From assembly GCA_021014325.1 (NCBI GenBank), contig CM037463.1, forward strand, positions 62,001 to 126,000: DNA of 64,000 bases. Reading direction: 5' to 3'. The notes below the pieces were generated by a model, which worked only from the letters and a program-made list of their open reading frames with translations, was not told where the DNA came from and did no database searches. The stretch's first letter is position 1. Each line of letters starts with the position of its first letter. Both the position numbers and the translations under genes were made by a program. Below, in pieces: positions 39,861 to 53,100 of this stretch. Origin of the DNA: Plazaster borealis. Taxonomy: Eukaryota; Echinodermata; Asteroidea; Forcipulatida; Labidiasteridae.

Positions 39861-41159
39861 AATACAAAATAAATGCAAGACCAAGGGAACGGAACAGCTT
39901 TTCACCACTTTTATTTAATACCGATTAATAAAATTAAAGGCACAATAAAAACAAGTATTTCACTATTGTTTGTCATTAAGTGTTATCACTTCAATAGTTA
40001 CAATACAATGCTTAAACAAAGCACAATATCGTTCCATAAAGAGAAGCTGAAATTAATTATTGACGAGTACGATCACACAGGGGTCTTTTCACCATAAAAA
40101 GAAAAAATAGTCAGTTTTAATAATATACTTATACTTTGGCCAAACTTGGGTAAAACTATTTTATTGTAGATTTCTTTCTTTCTTTATTGTTTACACATAA
40201 GCATGGCTATACAATACAGTATTTTGAGATATACAATTCCTGCTTCTTACAATAATCAGTATTTTGCATTGTTTCACCATCAATTTATGTAATATTATAT
40301 GATTCACACTGTTACAAGTATGTACTTCTTTTATAACAAGCTAATTAATGTCATGAACAGTGAAAGGGCCTATATAGTACCGGTAACTGCTTTTAATAAC
40401 TTGTTATTAGTCTCTTTTTTTCTTCCTATGTGAACAAAACGTTGCAATAGCATATGGAACAATGAAATACTTTAATTGTTAACTTTAGAGATGTGGTATA
40501 TGAAGTAGTGCACTTTAAAAATAAACTTTGAACATCAATTCTGAACAAAGTACAACACAGCAACGCTCTTCACGAATCATTATGTATAACTTACAGGTAG
40601 GCCTATGTTATTAACGTGTGCAATGTAGCCAACAATTCAGTCAATGTAAAAAACAACAAAACAACGGACTTTTGTTATGGGCATTTATCTTGGTTTTCCA
40701 CTTCCAAAAATGCATGTGACCAACATGAAACAGAATAGTACAGCAGTGTGGTCCCTTAATGTCTACGTCACAGACAACCTTACAATCATTATTGAGCATG
40801 CAGGGAACATGCCGCAGCAAAAGTGTGATGAAGCTCCAAGTAAAAGATAAATGAAACAAAAATAACCTTAAATATTCTTTCAATCTCAAAATCATGCAGC
40901 ACTTTTTTCCTCTTCTTTTCAACCCTTTAAATAAAAATATTGTCATAAAATGCACATGTTGCTACATGTTCACACATTATATTAACGTTGCTATACTGAT
41001 CGTGTTCACACATTACATTAGACCGAATGAATTGTTCATATTGAACATTATATACAAGGTTTCTTCGTATCTACATTTTTGTTTGTCACATAGCTCCTTT
41101 TGTATCATGCAGTTTCAAGCACATGCAAAACATGTATAATAATATTATTTAGTTATTCT

Positions 41160-41375
41160 ACAGGCCTTGTCAAACGCAGCAATTTGGAGGCAACTTTGAG
41201 GCAACCAACTGCAATGCAAGCAAACTGAACACTTTAGTCGCTCGCACAGGATTAGTTTTCCAAACAGTGGCTTAGGTCTATCAATCCCCAAAGAACATTA
41301 TGCAAATTCAAATGTAAGTGCCTTCTCTTCTTTGAGATTACCTGGAACTGGTTGCCTCGTCCAATACACACCTAT
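41160..41375. mobile_element. Dispersed repeat M2, copy 2
   Basis: GGCCTTGTCAAACGCAGCAA at one end and ACCTGGAACTGGTTGCC at the other; see copy 1 at 21705. Confidence 0.45.
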
Positions 41376-43775
41376 TGCTTATAAAGCAAGCACAGTATGA
41401 ACTATTTTGACACTTACTAAAAGCTAATAACAAAATCATTACAGTTACAAATTACTATGGCCGATACATTTTGAAACTCGGTGACAGCAAAGCAAAGACT
41501 TTGTTATCTTTAATGGGGTTTCCCATATACAATGCTTGGACTTTATCTGTGTGGGCGATTTGGCGAGTCGATCCTACGGTGTAACCAAGCAACTATTAAC
41601 CCTAATTCAATATGGCTCTTGTACAAATAAGCACACCTAAACTACAACTTACTGTAACAGTGAACAAAGATGAGAGAAAAGAGAGAGGGGGGAGTAGTAC
41701 AAATAAGCGCGCCCAAACTTCACCTGGGTACCATACGTCCTGTAATGTTCATTCTAAATTCTTGAGAAAAGGGTGTGATTATACTTGTTCTACAGGTCAA
41801 CTTTGCCTGTATTATTTAATGATTTTTCAAAGAATAATGTATTTGCAACATTCTACATTTCCAAATAAAATTGTTTAATGATGCTATGAAATAAAAGTTT
41901 AAGAATTTAGTTGAAAATGACTATTTGAAATTAAATAAAGTAATTCCGATCTATAATATCATTTATGGGAAAAAAGAACACAGTTCGTGAAATCTTCTGC
42001 AACCCTAACCCCAACCCTAAACCTAGAGGAACAAAAGACTTGTCTGACCAATTACCATGTCACATAGCCAGTTGGCAAACTGCAATATTGTTGATGTCAA
42101 CTTATCAACTATTAGAAGATATCCACACTTAGTGACGAGTTAACCAAAGCTCTTGGTAACATTTTCCAGGAGTTGACCATCCATTTGAAACCATACAACT
42201 GCAAGGGTTGGGAATGGTGCACATGTTTGTAGTGTAGGCCTACTGTGCATAGTTGCACTTCACCACATTATATTGTTTTTGAGAAGCATGGATTATGTAT
42301 TATTCAAGACCAGAGTGGATAATACTGAATGGTCAGACAGTACGAGGATTAAGATTCCTTTTTTGGAATACCGAAGTCAGACACAGAAACCAATATTATA
42401 AATCTGTTGGCCTACCAAAATATAAGTTTGAAGAAAAACAAATCATACAAACATAACTAAAATTTCATGTAAAATAAAATCCAACATTTCCCTTTATATT
42501 TCCATGATATGTTGATGCTTTACATACAATTCTCTTGAACTTTGTACCGGAGAACAAAACATCCTCTAAAAAAGACACAAATCACACAAACAGTAAATGG
42601 GTGACCTTTTACAGTAATCAATGGCCAGTGTGGCAAAGTACTTTAACTCCATTGTGGAAGTCGGTGCCAGCTATGGTGCAATGATGTAGTAACGTTTTGG
42701 TCTAACAAAAGAATAAATATATTGTAAATAATTGTTTTAATCACAGATGTTTGACCTGGATGCCGTCCCTGACTCTCCCTGTACCATAACTATTCCAGTG
42801 GTAAAAACGGCATACCTCTTATTCTCTTATTTCTACACCATGTTATTGATTTTAAAATAAAAAAAATTACGTTTTTACAATTATCAATCAGGTTTAATCT
42901 ACTCTAAGTCCATTATTAGAAATACCACACTATAATGAAGAAATATGATACTAAAAAAAACACACCAAAAAACCCCATTTCAAACTCTCGTCGCCCAGGC
43001 GTGTTGCAGTTTTTGATTTGATTGTATTGCTTCTCTATTTAACTACAATATTCTAATCAACTACTTTCTAAATGTTCTGATTAATTAGTAATTGTAATAC
43101 AACTACAATTAGTATTAAGTTTAGATAATGTGAAGCTTTTCTGATTTCAGACGGACCTTTCTAGTCATTTTGTCAGCATTATTGTATTATCTCAGCAGAT
43201 TTCTGCACCATATAAATGGTCTTTATCATTAATAATTTGTTGATAAACCTAACATGGTACCAGATATCCTACAGCACATAAATACATTAATATCATGTAA
43301 GTGTTTTTTTAAGTTAAGAAGCAATTATTTTGTTTTACGTTTTCACTACACTCATTACACATGATTCACTGTTGCAAATTACAAGGCATTTCCTTACAGT
43401 TCTCAAATATTCATCAGTTTATATTTTATGCAGTTTCTCACTTAACAATGCAAACTAACAGACCTTTTTACACAGCCAATTTTGTCATGCAAACCCTTTT
43501 GGAATATACCCTTTTTAAAACGTATATGCCTATTTCAATATAAAGCATGAATATACACAACAGATTCAGAAGAACATTTTACCTTTAAGTCTTCACATTT
43601 CAAGGTGTTTCTTTTTTCATGTTGTGATTCATTTTGATGAATTTCAAAGATATCTGAAAATTTGTTTACTTTTACAAATTTTTGTGAGTAATTCCAGTTG
43701 TAAAAGAAAACCCAAATAGCAACAAAATCAGTTGAAGCAAAACAGAGAATTGTTTAAGGTTCATAGTGATAGATG

Positions 43776-43781
43776 TTTATT
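43776..43781 (-). promoter_or_regulatory. Candidate poly(A) signal for gene B
   Basis: AATAAA on the minus strand about 150 bases past the stop codon. Other AATAAA sites lie further downstream, for example 38995-39000, so the true 3' end is unknown. Confidence 0.3.
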
Positions 43782-43933
43782 AGCCTGGTTCATACTTCAT
43801 GCAAATTGCAAAAGCCAAGCAAATTTCTTTACATCGCGAAGGGAAAAAAGTGCGTACTGAATGTTAGTGTCACAAAAATTCGCTAGGCATTCACTTATGC
43901 GTGTATGAACTGGGCTTTGTTTAGAAAACCACT

Positions 43934-44180
43934 TTAGTCATCGCAAAAATGAGTTTGCACATGACGTTCGTACTCCCTGTCTGGAGTCTCACATGGCATT
44001 ATCATGTTGCACATCGGACAGAGTCGAGCAAAGTGCTGCTGTATGTGGGCAGCAAAATCAGCCTCCGGGAAGGACGGCGGGAACTCAATTTCACACTCTG
44101 GACACGTCTTGATCTCAGAGCCGCCCTCGCTCAGCGGCAATTCCTCACATGCATCGTGGAACTCGGTTGGACCCTCTTCC
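43934..44180 (-). CDS. TAX1BP1: Gene B last coding exon: tandem UBZ zinc fingers and stop
   Basis: 82 codons including TAA (43936-43934), after a split Arg codon. Two ubiquitin-binding fingers lie back to back: C-P-E-C ... H-I-Q-Q-H and C-P-M-C ... H-V-Q-T-H, ending HFCDD. Both keep all zinc ligands. The family uses these fingers to bind ubiquitin chains on cargo and myosin VI. Confidence 0.92.
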
Positions 44181-47100
44181 CTGATGGTTTAGAACATAAA
44201 TTGAATACATGTTTTTCAACTACACAAATCTTCTGGATAACTTAAATCATTTTTACAAAATGGATTGAGGAACTGCACAGGCAAATTTAGCATACACAGA
44301 CAGTTGATGTCAGTAACTTTTTCATATCAATACCAGGGGCGGATCCAGGATTTTCCAAACGGGGGGGCGTGAAAATATGCCAAGCAGCAAAATGATAAAT
44401 GAAGTTTGTTGCCCCATTTCTCCCTCCCCTTCTCTCTCTCTCCCTCTTTTTTTCTTTTCTCCCTCTTTTTTTTTTTTTTTATATGAAAAAGGGCGTGCGC
44501 CCACGCCCCCTGGATCCGCGCCTGAATACATTGAGCATTGACTACATGTACAGAAATGGCTTACTACTCGCTTCCACAGAGACAGGAATGTGAATGGCCT
44601 ATTCCCACAACATTAAATGTAATATTCCTTTCTGAAGTGGATATAGCATTTATAAATTCTGAAGGAAAAGGAAGTTTAATATTATTATTATCATACAAGC
44701 CTAAGTGGAATACAGAAAACTCTAGCGCTTCTGTGTCCCATATCTAATGAGGATGAAGGCCACATGTGATAACAAATTTACCATCAAGCAAACTTGCCGT
44801 TAGGCCTACTTGCCATGCAGCTTAAATTAGCACAATAAATGGAGAACAGCGCCATATACAGAATGTGATATGTACCATGTACTACGGGTTAATATCAAAC
44901 TGTTGTTGCCATGGACCAACCAATCAGAATCGAGGATTCAAGTTTGCGTGAAGACAATAAACACTTGAGGTCCAGGTATAAATCCCTTGCATATGACATC
45001 ACAATCTCAAACAGCGATTTAACTGAAGTCAAAGGAAGATATATTATTAGCTTAGTTGTGCTTGGCGCAAACACATATGTAAGTTTGTGATGTTTAAACT
45101 CAGCATTACAACAAGAGACAATCACACACTTCACTATGTTAATTCTTGACGCTGTACATGCAAATTACGCCAAATTACGCTGCTCACGTTACTCAATAAA
45201 AAATTAAATGACCAGACTTAGAAGATCCTTTCCAAATAGGAGACACGACAGAATAGTAGAAAAGGCTTTACCTGTCTTCTTCAGCGTTCTCTGTGTAACC
45301 CAAAGAGAGAGCAAGATCCAGCAGCTTGGCTTTCTGATGGTGTTTAGCCACGGTCTTGATGGCTGCAATCTTTCCTTCTGGTAAGACATCCGGCTTGAGT
45401 GGTTCTGGGAGCGGGGCTTTGGACCTCAGCTCCTTTTCTGGCGGGTTCTTGGGAGCCAAGGCAGGGATGGCCGGCATCTCAGTCAGACCTCGTGGGGACG
45501 GTGGAGTTGAGAGTGGGGGAGCTGATGGCTGTGCTGTTATTTCTTCTGGGTAATTTGCCTTGCCTTTGTACGGGTTGCCATAGTGTTTAGTTGCATCTTC
45601 CGGACTATTGTAAGGGTTTTGGTACATCGGCTTTGGATCAGCATAGGGGTTTCTGAACATCAACTGCCCATTTGGTGGTCCCGGACAGATGGCCGTTTTC
45701 GGGGAGTGGATGGGGCTCATTCCAGTTGGTGTGCTGGGAGGAGAACTCTGTGAGGAGTTTGTTGCACTTGGGGTGGACTTCTGGAGCACATCAAACTTGT
45801 ACACCTCATGGGTGTGCTTCATCTTCATGTAGTCAGTGTGAAGCTTAGCGATCTTGTCCTGCAGTAGCTTGATGTCTTCCTGTTGACAAAAAATAATAAT
45901 AATAATATCATCCACCTAGGCCCAACTTCATAGAGCTGCTTTGTAAAGCAGAAAATATCACTTGACATTTTTCTGCACCAGTCACAAATGGTACATATGA
46001 CATGGTATTTTGGCTGGTAACCTTTTTTTGGTAAGCATTATTTTGTTGTGCTGAAATACTTTTTGTGATTAAGCAGCTCTGAGAAATGGGTCCCAGGAAT
46101 TGATTTGACAGGATGAATCCACCAATAAATCAATCCAAATTGCTAAGCAAAATGTGATGTCACAGTAGGCATAATTATGGCAAATAGTCACAACTTTATC
46201 AGATTAAGAGGAATCTTCATCATTTGGAAATATTTGATAAAGGTTGCCTAAAATCAATCAATCAATCAATCAGTCAATCAATCAATCAATCATTCAATCA
46301 AGTATTCTGATCTGAGTACTGAGTCCAACAGCCAAGTACCAAGTACTTGGATCTCTGAGTATGAGTTCTGTATTAAACAAAATACTGCAAAATGAGGTAT
46401 AAATACATTCAGTGTGTCCTGCGCCTTGAACACCCAGCAGGGTGGATATGTGCGCATTACAAGTCTTATTATTATTATTATTATTGTTTTGAATAATTTC
46501 TAGTGGACAATGTGTGCTTGTTATGAAAAATGAATACAAGTATAAATTTACTTTTCCAGAGCTTTATTCCTCTATTCCTTACTTCAACGCATGTATAGGA
46601 AAGCAGAAAGGAAAGTGGTATTTTGAACATGTCGTGTATCGAGTATGGACTTATCAATACATAACTTCCAGTACAGATTATTTTTCAGTCGAGTATCGAG
46701 TATGGACTTATCAATACATGATTTCCAGTACAGATTATCTTTCAGGCAAGTATCGAGTACGGACTTATCAATACATGACTTCCAGCAAAGATTCAGATTA
46801 TCTTTCAGTCAAGTATCGAGTATGGACTTATCAATACATGACTTCGAACACTTTAACATGAATAAGATTTTGATAAATCATATCTTATTCATAAACAAAC
46901 CATAAAACTATAAGCCAGCAGATGTCAACACCTTGGTCCTTGCTCTATGACTATAGGAGTATTTTGTTAGCCGAGCATCATCAAAAAGGTACTTGAGTAG
47001 TACTCGAGTACGCATACCGAGTATGAGTACTACAACACTAGATTTATCTTACCTCTTTTTCATCTAATTCTTGGGCACAGCTGTTGGCGGCGTCTAGCTG

Positions 47101-50100
47101 CATCTCAAAGGCAGCTCTCTCCTTCTGGAATGACTGATCCTGCTGTTGCCTCTTCTGTTTCTCTGCCTGGATAAGGGGACAAAATAGCAAGACTAACATT
47201 TGAATGCCTCCCCTCACCTATCCTCTGTGTCTGACCCTGACACATAAGGCTTTCACACCTTCAAAACATGTGTAATTCAATCTTTGCAATCTTTCTTGTA
47301 TTACTACACAGGGTTTTATTGGTTACCTAAAATGGTTAACCCCAAATTACACAAGGTTACTGGCAGTGTTCTTCTTTAACAGTGGGTCGCTGGTTAAATA
47401 ATAGTTAAAACACCAAAGGACCAGTTACTCCAAGTCACTGGTAGTCAAAGTGGTCCTACTGGCTAGTTCAGTATTGAAAAACATTCCTGTTTTATAAAAA
47501 AAGCAATATGCAACAATGAAATAATCAGGCCAGCGCCCCTAAGGACATTGGTCATGTTGAAAAAAGAAAATAGACAGGTAGGTGGTTTATGTTAATCTTA
47601 GAAAAGTTCAAAAGTTTAAAACCTTGCTCATTGATCCTTTCCTTGCAAGAGGTGGCGATCACTAACCCTGCCGCTTACTAATCATTCAAATCTCTGTGTA
47701 TGATGAATGCATTTTTCATGCATCAAATTCGGTATCAATTGGTAAATTAACTTAGACTTAATACAGTTACTCCGCAATTCAAAACCTGTGAAGCTGCATG
47801 GCTTTCAACCAGTCAAGTACTTTATGAAATGAAACCTTAAGTAGAATGGCTCAAGCAAGACTGCGTCTAGCACCCCAACTCATACCTGGTACAGCTCCTT
47901 ATACTTCTTGACTTTCAGGCCACGTTCCTCCAGCTCTTGAGCCAGCACAGTCATCTGCTGCTGAATTTCATCATTGTCAAATGATTTCTCTGGGTTTGCT
48001 GGGGTTGGGGAAGCCTGCAGCAGTACACACTCCTGAGTCATCAGCTCGTTATCTAAGGATCAAAGTTCAAAGGCGAGCGAAATTTAAATGTAATCTTGAG
48101 GCAAGTGCATTTTTGATAAAAGTCTTTAAAGGCACTGGACACGTTTGGTAATTGTCAAAGACCAGTATTCTCACTTGGTGTTTCCCAACATGTGCATAAA
48201 ATAACAAACCTGTGAAAATTTGGGCTCAATTGGTCATCAAAGTTGCAAGAAAATAATGAAAGAAAAAAGAACCCTTGTTGCACAAATTTGTGTGCTTTCA
48301 GATGCCTGAAAAAGGCTTCAGGCCTGGGGCGGATTGCAATAAAACGGTCTTAGTCAGCGGTCTAAGACCAGTCAGTTATGGCCGGCTATCTGCCTTAGAC
48401 GGTCTTAGCTTAGTCGGTCTTTAAGCCCGTTGCAATAAGCCGGTCTTAGTTAAGTCGGCGAAGAGTAATGAAACACGAACAAACGTCCCTTACAATAGCT
48501 GTGCTCCGTCCGTAGCGACCGGCCGCCATTATTCAAACTTGATTTTAGTGTAATGAAGGAGATATTAAACGTCAGTTTAACTTAATCGTCATCGTGTATA
48601 GTTTTCAGTTTTCAGTGTTCTATGAAATAATTAAATTACACGGGTTGGATGCGGAGAGCATGTGCCCCTACTCCCCCCCCCCCCCCCGCCAAGGTGATAC
48701 TTTAACTTATTGTATCACTTGGCATACATGAAATAACTAACAATTCGAAACAACCCCCGTTTGAAAACATAACGTGTACTTCAGAAATAATGTCATACCT
48801 GCCATTTCACCGGAAACGTCATGGATGACGCCAGTTGCGTAAAAACGCAATGCTGTGCACATCTGCAGCACTGGCGGAACGGCATTGTTCTTATTGCTTT
48901 GGTTTAAATCATCGGATATCAAATCTGTGAGTTGTAATATTTTTACTCTTGGGAATCTATATTTACGATACAATGTATCATCATCATATGCCTCTAATGG
49001 GTGCAACCTGTCTCTAAATATACGGTCTCGTCATAGAGCTCGTCGCATCAAATCGTCTACAACTAACAAATGCAGCGCCATCTTTAAAAACCAAAACTAA
49101 GACCGGTTATAGCCAGCTCATAGCGGGCTTAAGATTTAAGACCGGCTTTAATTATAGACCGCGCTATTGCAATCGGTCTATAATTAAAGACTGTCTGAGC
49201 GTGTCTCAAGTTAGCCGGCTATAGCACATAGACCAGTTTAAGACCGCTTGGTGCAATCCGCCCCTGAAGTCTTTTTCAGATTCAAATTGTTTAGTCAGAA
49301 ATTACCTCTTTTTTCAAAAACTACGTTACTTCAGAGGGAGTCATTTCTCACGATGTTTTATACTATCAACAGCTCTCCGTTGCTCGATACCAAGTAAGTT
49401 TTTATGCTAATATATTTTGAGTAAATACCAAACGTGTCCAGTGCCTTTAATGAGATATTCAAAAATAATGCGAGATTTTATATTTTCTCCTACAGATCCG
49501 TGTGCACTGTGTGTCTGCCAACCTTTCACCTAAAGGGTAAAATAATAACCAAGACTAAATAAGTGCCTCAAAATTAGGTGGCAAAAGACCTACCAGGTAA
49601 ATTTCCATTGTTTACATTACTCTGTGTATGTGCACATTATACGAGAACACACCACTTCATAGATGCGGTATGTGGCATCCTTCCAATATAAGAACACACC
49701 ACCTTATAGATGCCGCTTGTGGCGTCCTTCCAATACAAGAACACACCACCTTATAGATGCGGTTTGTGGCGTCCTTCCAATACAAGAACACACCACCTTA
49801 TAGATGCCGCTTGTGGCGTCCTTCCAATACAAGAACACACCACCTTATAGATGCGGTTTGTGGCGTCCTTCCAATACAAGAACACACCACTTAATAGATG
49901 CGGTATGTGGCATCCTTCCAATATAAGAACACACCACCTTATAGATGCCGCTTGTGGCATCCTTCCAATACAAGAACACACCACCTTATAGATGCGGTTT
50001 GTGGCGTCCTTCCAATACAAGAACACACCACCTTGTAAATGCCGCTTGTGGCGTCCTTCCAATACAAGAACACACCACCTTGTAGATGCCGCTTGTGGCG

Positions 50101-53100
50101 TCCTTCCAATACAAGAACACACCACCTTATAGATGCCGCTTGTGGCGTCCTTCCAATACAAGAACACACCACCTTGTAGATGCGGTTTGTGGCATCCTTC
50201 CAATACAAGAACTCACCACCTTGTAGATGCGGTTTGTGGCGTCCTTCCAATACAAGAACACACCACCTTGTAGATGCCGCTTGTGGCGTCCTTCCAATAC
50301 AAGAACACACCACCTTGTAGATGCCGCTTGTGGCGTCCTTCCAATACAAGAACACACCACCTTATAGATGCCGCTTGTGGCGTCCTTCCAATACAAGAAC
50401 ACACCACCTTGTAGATGCCGCTTGTGGCGTCCTTCCAATACAAGAACACACCACCTTGTAGATGCGGTTTGTGGCGTCCTTCCAATACAAGAACGCACCA
50501 CCTTGTAGATGCGGTTTGTGGCATCCTTCCAATACAAGAACGCACCACCTTATAGATGCGGTTTGTGGCGTCCTTCCAATACAAGAACGCACCACCTTAT
50601 AGATGCCGCTTGTGGCGTCCTTCCAATACAAGAACACACCACCTTGTAGATGCCGCTTGTGGCGTCCTTCCAATACAAGAACACACCACCTTATAGATGC
50701 GGTTTGTGGCATCCTTCCAATACAAGAACGCACCACCTTGTAGATGCCGCTTGTGGCGTCCTTCCAATACAAGAACACACCACCTTGTAGATGCCGCTTG
50801 TGGCGTCCTTCCAATACAAGAACACACCACCTTGTAGATGCCGCTTGTGGCGTCCTTCCAATACAAGAACACACCACCTTATAGATGCGGTTTGTGGCGT
50901 CCTTCCAATACAAGAACACACCACCTTATAGATGCCGCTTGTGGCGTCCTTCCAATACAAGAACACACCACCTTATAGATGCGGTTTGTGGCGTCCTTCC
51001 AATACAAGAACACACCACCTTATAGATGCGGTTTGTGGCGTCCTTCCAATACAAGAACACACCACCTTGTAGATGCCGCTTGTGGCGTCCTTCCAATACA
51101 AGAACACACCACCTTATAGATGCGGTTTGTGGCGTCCTTCCAATACAAGAACACACCACCTTGTAGATGCCGCTTGTGGCGTCCTTCCAATACAAGAACA
51201 CACCACCTTGTAGATGCGGTTTGTGGCGTCCTTCCAATATAAGAACACACCACCTTGTAGATGCGGTTTGTGGCGTCCTTCCAATACAAGAACGCACCAC
51301 CTTGTAGATGCGGTTTGTGGCGTCCTTCCAATACAAGAACACACCACCTTGTAGATGCGGTTTGTGGCGTCCTTCCAATATAAGAACACACCACCTTGTA
51401 GATGCGGTTTGTGGCGTCCTTCCAATATAAGAACACACCACCTTATAGATGCGGTTTGTGGCGTCCTTCCAATATAAGAACACACCACCTTGTAGATGCG
51501 GTTTGTGGCGTCCTTCCAATACAAGAACGCACCACCTTGTAGATGCGGTTTGTGGCGTCCTTCCAATATAAGAACACACCACCTTATAGATGCGGTTTGT
51601 GGCGTCCTTCCAATATAAGAACACACCACCTTATAGATGCGGTTTGTGGCGTCCTTCCAATATAAGAACACACCACCTTATAGATGCGGTTTGTGGCGTC
51701 CTTCCAATATAAGAACACACCACCTTATAGATGCGGTTTGTGGCGTCCTTCCAATATAAGAACACACCACCTTATAGATGCCGCTTGTGGCGTCCTTCCA
51801 ATACAAGAACACACCACCTTATAGATGCGGTTTGTGGCGTCCTTCCAATACAAGAACACACCACCTTGTAGATGCGGTTTGTGGCGTCCTTCCAATATAA
51901 GAACACACCACCTTATAGATGCCGCTTGTGGCGTCCTTCCAATACAAGAACACACCACCTTATAGATGCCGCTTGTGGCGTCCTTCCAATACAAGAACAC
52001 ACCACCTTGTAGATGCGGTTTGTGGCGTCCTTCCAATATAAGAACACACCACCTTATAGATGCGGTTTGTGGCGTCCTTCCAATACAAGAACACACCACC
52101 TTGTAGATGCGGTTTGGGGCATCCTTCCATTGATGCTCTAATCCTCCCCGGGTTACATGTACAACTTACAGCAAAGAAAACCTTATTGGGAACCATTGTC
52201 CCTTGAATTATAGGAGCCCAAAATAACCCCCATGTTTCCACCCAACATATTTAAACTGGTAACTCTGCTGCTACACTGTACCTAGCAATTCAGCATCTCA
52301 AAAGAGCCTCCCATTCATCTCAACTCAATCTAGTTCTCTAAACACTTCCAAAACATCAAGATTTTCTAACCTTTGCCATCTTCTTTAACGGTCAAGCCGA
52401 CTTCTTCCCTGGATGCAGCCCGACTCCTCTGCGTCTTCTTCTTATTGAGCTTACCCTCTAGCTGCAGACATTCCAGATACTTCTTCTTGTACTCCTCGGC
52501 TCCCATCTGCAGGCGCTGTCTCATATCATTGATGTCTCGAGTCAGGTCATTCTTCTCCTGAGCAAAGATGGCCTCACTGGTGCTCTGAAAGGAACAAAAA
52601 CAACATTAATGCAATTTCCATCTTGAATAAGAATAGTCAACAGTCAATGCAGCCCATTTTTAATCCCAGCCGAGGGCGATTTAGAACTACTTGTTAGGGT
52701 AGAGAATCACATACAGAACACAATTCATTCTAACCCCACAAACCAGGGCCTATATTTATAAAACTGCTAAAGCAGAAAATAATGCTTAATGATTTTCTGC
52801 CCAGCAAAACTGAGCAGGATACCATTCAGAGATGGTACTTGTGACACAGTATTGTGGCTGGTAACCTTATTCTGGTAAACATAATTTTCTTGCGCTTAGC
52901 TACTTTTTGTGCTTACGCAGCTCTATGAATTGAGCCCAGTTTGGAAGCAGTCAAAATTACAGTGAATTCAGAGGCACTTGGAGGAATGCTACCAGGTCCA
53001 CCATCACAAAGGTGGTAACCTCCTGCTTTTTACAAGATCTCGAGACAGACGATTTGTTCACTAAAGAAGTGCACAAGATATCATGTGTCAGCGTGTGATA

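Larger units (their letters stand above)
39001..43775. other. Intergenic or long 3' UTR sequence downstream of gene B
   Basis: AT-rich with scattered AATAAA on the minus strand and no cysteine-rich or conserved ORF. It includes the CAG/CAA-rich stretch at 39400-39860, repeat M2 copy 2 at 41160-41375 and a single unit of the 22.8-kb degenerate repeat at 42235-42355. Confidence 0.45.
48126..49450. mobile_element. TTAA-flanked MITE, interrupted by a Harbinger relic
   Basis: Ends TTAAAGGCACTGGACACGTT and CCAAACGTGTCCAGTGCCTT are inverted repeats flanked by TTAA (48126-48129, 49447-49450), the target duplication of piggyBac- and Kolobok-type elements. Bases 48326-49264 are a later insertion. Confidence 0.88.

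Noticed and set aside
39662..39862. Hydrophobic Ala/Val/Leu/Cys-rich minus-strand ORF
   Set aside because: It is the reverse of a CAG/CAA-rich low-complexity tract.
49751..52241. Overlapping minus-strand ORFs of 90-232 codons
   Set aside because: They are frames of the 47-bp minisatellite, whose unit is almost stop-free; three repeat periods give 47 codons. They lie in a gene B intron.
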